NCBI RefSeq assembly: GCF_037975245.1 | Contig: NC_092569.1 | Location: 9,311,001 to 9,375,000 of the forward strand | Reading direction: 5' to 3' | Length of the DNA: 64,000 nt | Origin: Apostichopus japonicus | Lineage: Eukaryota; Echinodermata; Holothuroidea; Aspidochirotida; Stichopodidae | Part shown: positions 62,000-64,000 of the stretch, in pieces | Numbering within the stretch: the stretch's first letter is position 1 | How the letters are laid out: every line of letters begins with the position of its first letter | Program-made: the position numbers and the translations under genes | Notes under the pieces: model-generated | Told to the model about the DNA's origin: nothing | Database searches by the model: none | The model's input: only the letters and a program-made list of their open reading frames with translations

Positions 62000-64000
62000 T
62001 ACCGTCCGTATTGTTAGTTTCTATTAAGAATTTTGATTCTTGATAATTGTTAAGATGCTATATAACAGCTTTCATTCCAACGAACTCAGTTGAATATGTG
62101 TCAATTATATATGAACTTATTTCTACCATACTGTTAACTGTTCGACGATATTCAATGCTACTGGAATGCTACTAGGGGCACCAATATAAAATATTTCATG
62201 GAAGATGAAACATCCTCATATCAAACTCATTTAGGTCACTTATTTTGGTAAATCAATTTATTTGAATCTTATTTTAGCGTACATTCGTTTAATTGCAAAC
62301 ATAGTTTCAGCCTAAATTACATCGACTGTTAAAACCAAACTCTGACCCTTAATAATTCTGTCTTCAAAACATATTCACAAAATTCAGCAACATTTATCAA
62401 TTGCTTTATCACCATCAATAAGTTTGCACAAGAGTAATTCCTCTATACTTTCATTTTGCTGTTGTGTCGGTCTGTTGAAAACATGGTATGTTAACAAATG
62501 ATGAGCTCTGGCAACACATGACTGCTTCTTGCATGTTGTTTATGCACTTTCTGTGACAAGGAACGGAGTGAAGGATTACCTTACGGTACTTACTGGTATA
62601 AGATGACTCATCGCCTCGAAACATTAAAACAAAATAAACTTGATGGTTGTATAATGATAAGGGAGAAAGATTCAGCTTTTGGGATGTATGTCTCACCACG
62701 TTATGCAAACAAATTATCCACTCATACCTGAAAGGTTTAGAATTAAAATATGGAGTAGACTTGACATGACTTTCAACACAGGTTTGGTTTACGGGCAGGT
62801 CATATTAAAGTAGGGAAGGGGTAAAATGTCGCTCACGGAGCCCATTCGAGAAACCCAGTGACTGATGCCATGCTCTAATATCGTATGACTAGATACAACA
62901 GCCTGTATATAAGCTGTACCATATTACTGTATATTGAGGACTATTGGTTAAGACTTACATTGCTGCATATATTTAACAAACTGACTCATGCTCACACAAG
63001 TTAGCAGCATATCATAGTTTCACACCAAAGGGACTTGGCGCTGAAATTTGTGGTACTTTTAATGCCCGGTTGTTTATAAGAAATCATCAATTTTGAGCAT
63101 AGTTAGTAGAAAATACTGCATCAAGAAAATCTAGTATTGCATACCCTCGTGAATGTTTGAACAAACTGGAAACAGGCAGGTTGTGAGGTAAAACTAGAAA
63201 CATACAAAAGTAGCACCTGGTTGACTCAAGATTTCCAGGAACCAGGAGATATGTTTCATGAATTTAGCTCCTAGTAAGTTCTTTATTTTCATCCTTGGTG
63301 CCAACTATGTTAACTTCAGGGAAACTTTTAATTCATAACTAGTGCAAGATATTTTAGCATAGGGAATAGCCCCGGGATCATACACTTACTCCACTGATGG
63401 CAACCATGGATTAAGGACAGTAAATTTGGGGCTAGGCTACAGTAAGGTTAGGGTTCCGTGTCCGTTGCGTTACCGTGTGTGATACCAGGCTAGGCTGTTC
63501 CTACTAGGCTAGCCTGCAAAATAAAGCATAGCCTACAGTGTATTGTTACACAGTGTAGAGTATAGCCTAACAATTAACAATCATGAGGCAGGCAACAACT
63601 TCAATAATCATCGTGTATACTGTTAGTGGCGTTCCTTTCAAGACCCACGTCCTAACTTTCATTAGCAGCAGAATCTCCCAGCACGACTGGATTGTGATGT
63701 CGTGATGTTTTTTTAAACGAACAGAGTAAGAATCGCATCTGGCTTCAAAATTATCTTAAGATGATGCTCCTGGTTTGTGGTGTAGGTTCCGTCCGAAGCA
63801 ACTTGCCTCAAGTGATCCTGACACGAGTCTTGCTATAGTGATAGAAACCGAACTTATATTCATCGGTACCTATGACAGAAGAAAGCCATTCCCATTGAAC
63901 CGGTGCTTTGAGAGGGTTGGTTATTAAAATAATTACTCTTTTCCGGTGGTTTTGTAGGTTTATTAAAACAACCGTTAGCCTGGCACATAAGTATTTTCCT
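62000..64000. other. Presumed first intron of the membrane-protein gene, or intergenic
   Basis: No second exon was recognised on the plus strand and no NACHT exon on the minus strand. There are repeated short aggctaggc and tagcctac words at about 63430-63570. Confidence 0.4.

Overview
The window looks like nuclear DNA of an AT-rich marine invertebrate, most likely a deuterostome and perhaps an echinoderm such as a sea cucumber. The reasons are small exons with GT/AG junctions, long introns, (AT)n microsatellites, a NACHT/LRR (NLR-type) receptor exon, and several eukaryotic retroelement classes (CR1/L2/jockey-like LINEs, BEL/Pao, Penelope-like, cut-and-paste MITEs). The species call is inference; no bacterial operon, rRNA or canonical tRNA was recognised. 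Exon models were built by eye from splice sites, reading frame and intron phase, and no alignment or transcript was available.

Layout. About 10-39 kb, minus strand: one NLR-type gene (gene 1). It has a possible first exon at 38.8 kb beside YY1-like and E-box-like promoter motifs, a 1517-nt NACHT exon at 34.1-35.6 kb, a 209-nt LRR exon at 23.6-23.8 kb, and a run of small phase-compatible exons (77, 62, 36, 65 and 19 nt) ending at 9966. About 46.4-50.4 kb, minus strand: a second, paralogous gene (gene 2). It is recognised only from its 3' exons (209, 77, 59, 48 and 30 nt), and the first three match gene 1 in length, intron phase and residues. No NACHT exon for gene 2 lies in the window. Plus strand: the first coding exon of a small membrane protein at 61.7 kb, plus two possible terminal exons (52.4 kb and 60.3 kb) of unknown genes.

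Mobile DNA fills the introns. The NACHT-LRR intron of gene 1 carries a decayed LINE (24.3-26.1 kb, minus), a 5'-truncated BEL/Pao element (26.1-29.2 kb, plus), a perfectly delimited 630-bp hAT-type MITE inside its integrase, and remnants of THAP and possible P2X7-like coding sequence. A Penelope-like endonuclease fragment lies just upstream of the NACHT exon. Other elements are a U2 snRNA-headed SINE-like element (6.9-7.1 kb), a piggyBac-type TTAA MITE (9.1-9.6 kb), a LINE 3' end (49.0-49.75 kb), and a longer LINE copy with endonuclease end and full RT (57.5-60.2 kb). A 1.16-kb tandem duplication (53.0-56.3 kb) has one copy interrupted by a 1-kb insertion while the other keeps the empty site.

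The most striking observations are the two NLR-type genes with a conserved small-exon tail, the U2-headed retroelement, the strong over-representation of the palindrome TGACGTCA across the window, and a hairpin-forming 36-bp minisatellite at 30.2-30.8 kb.
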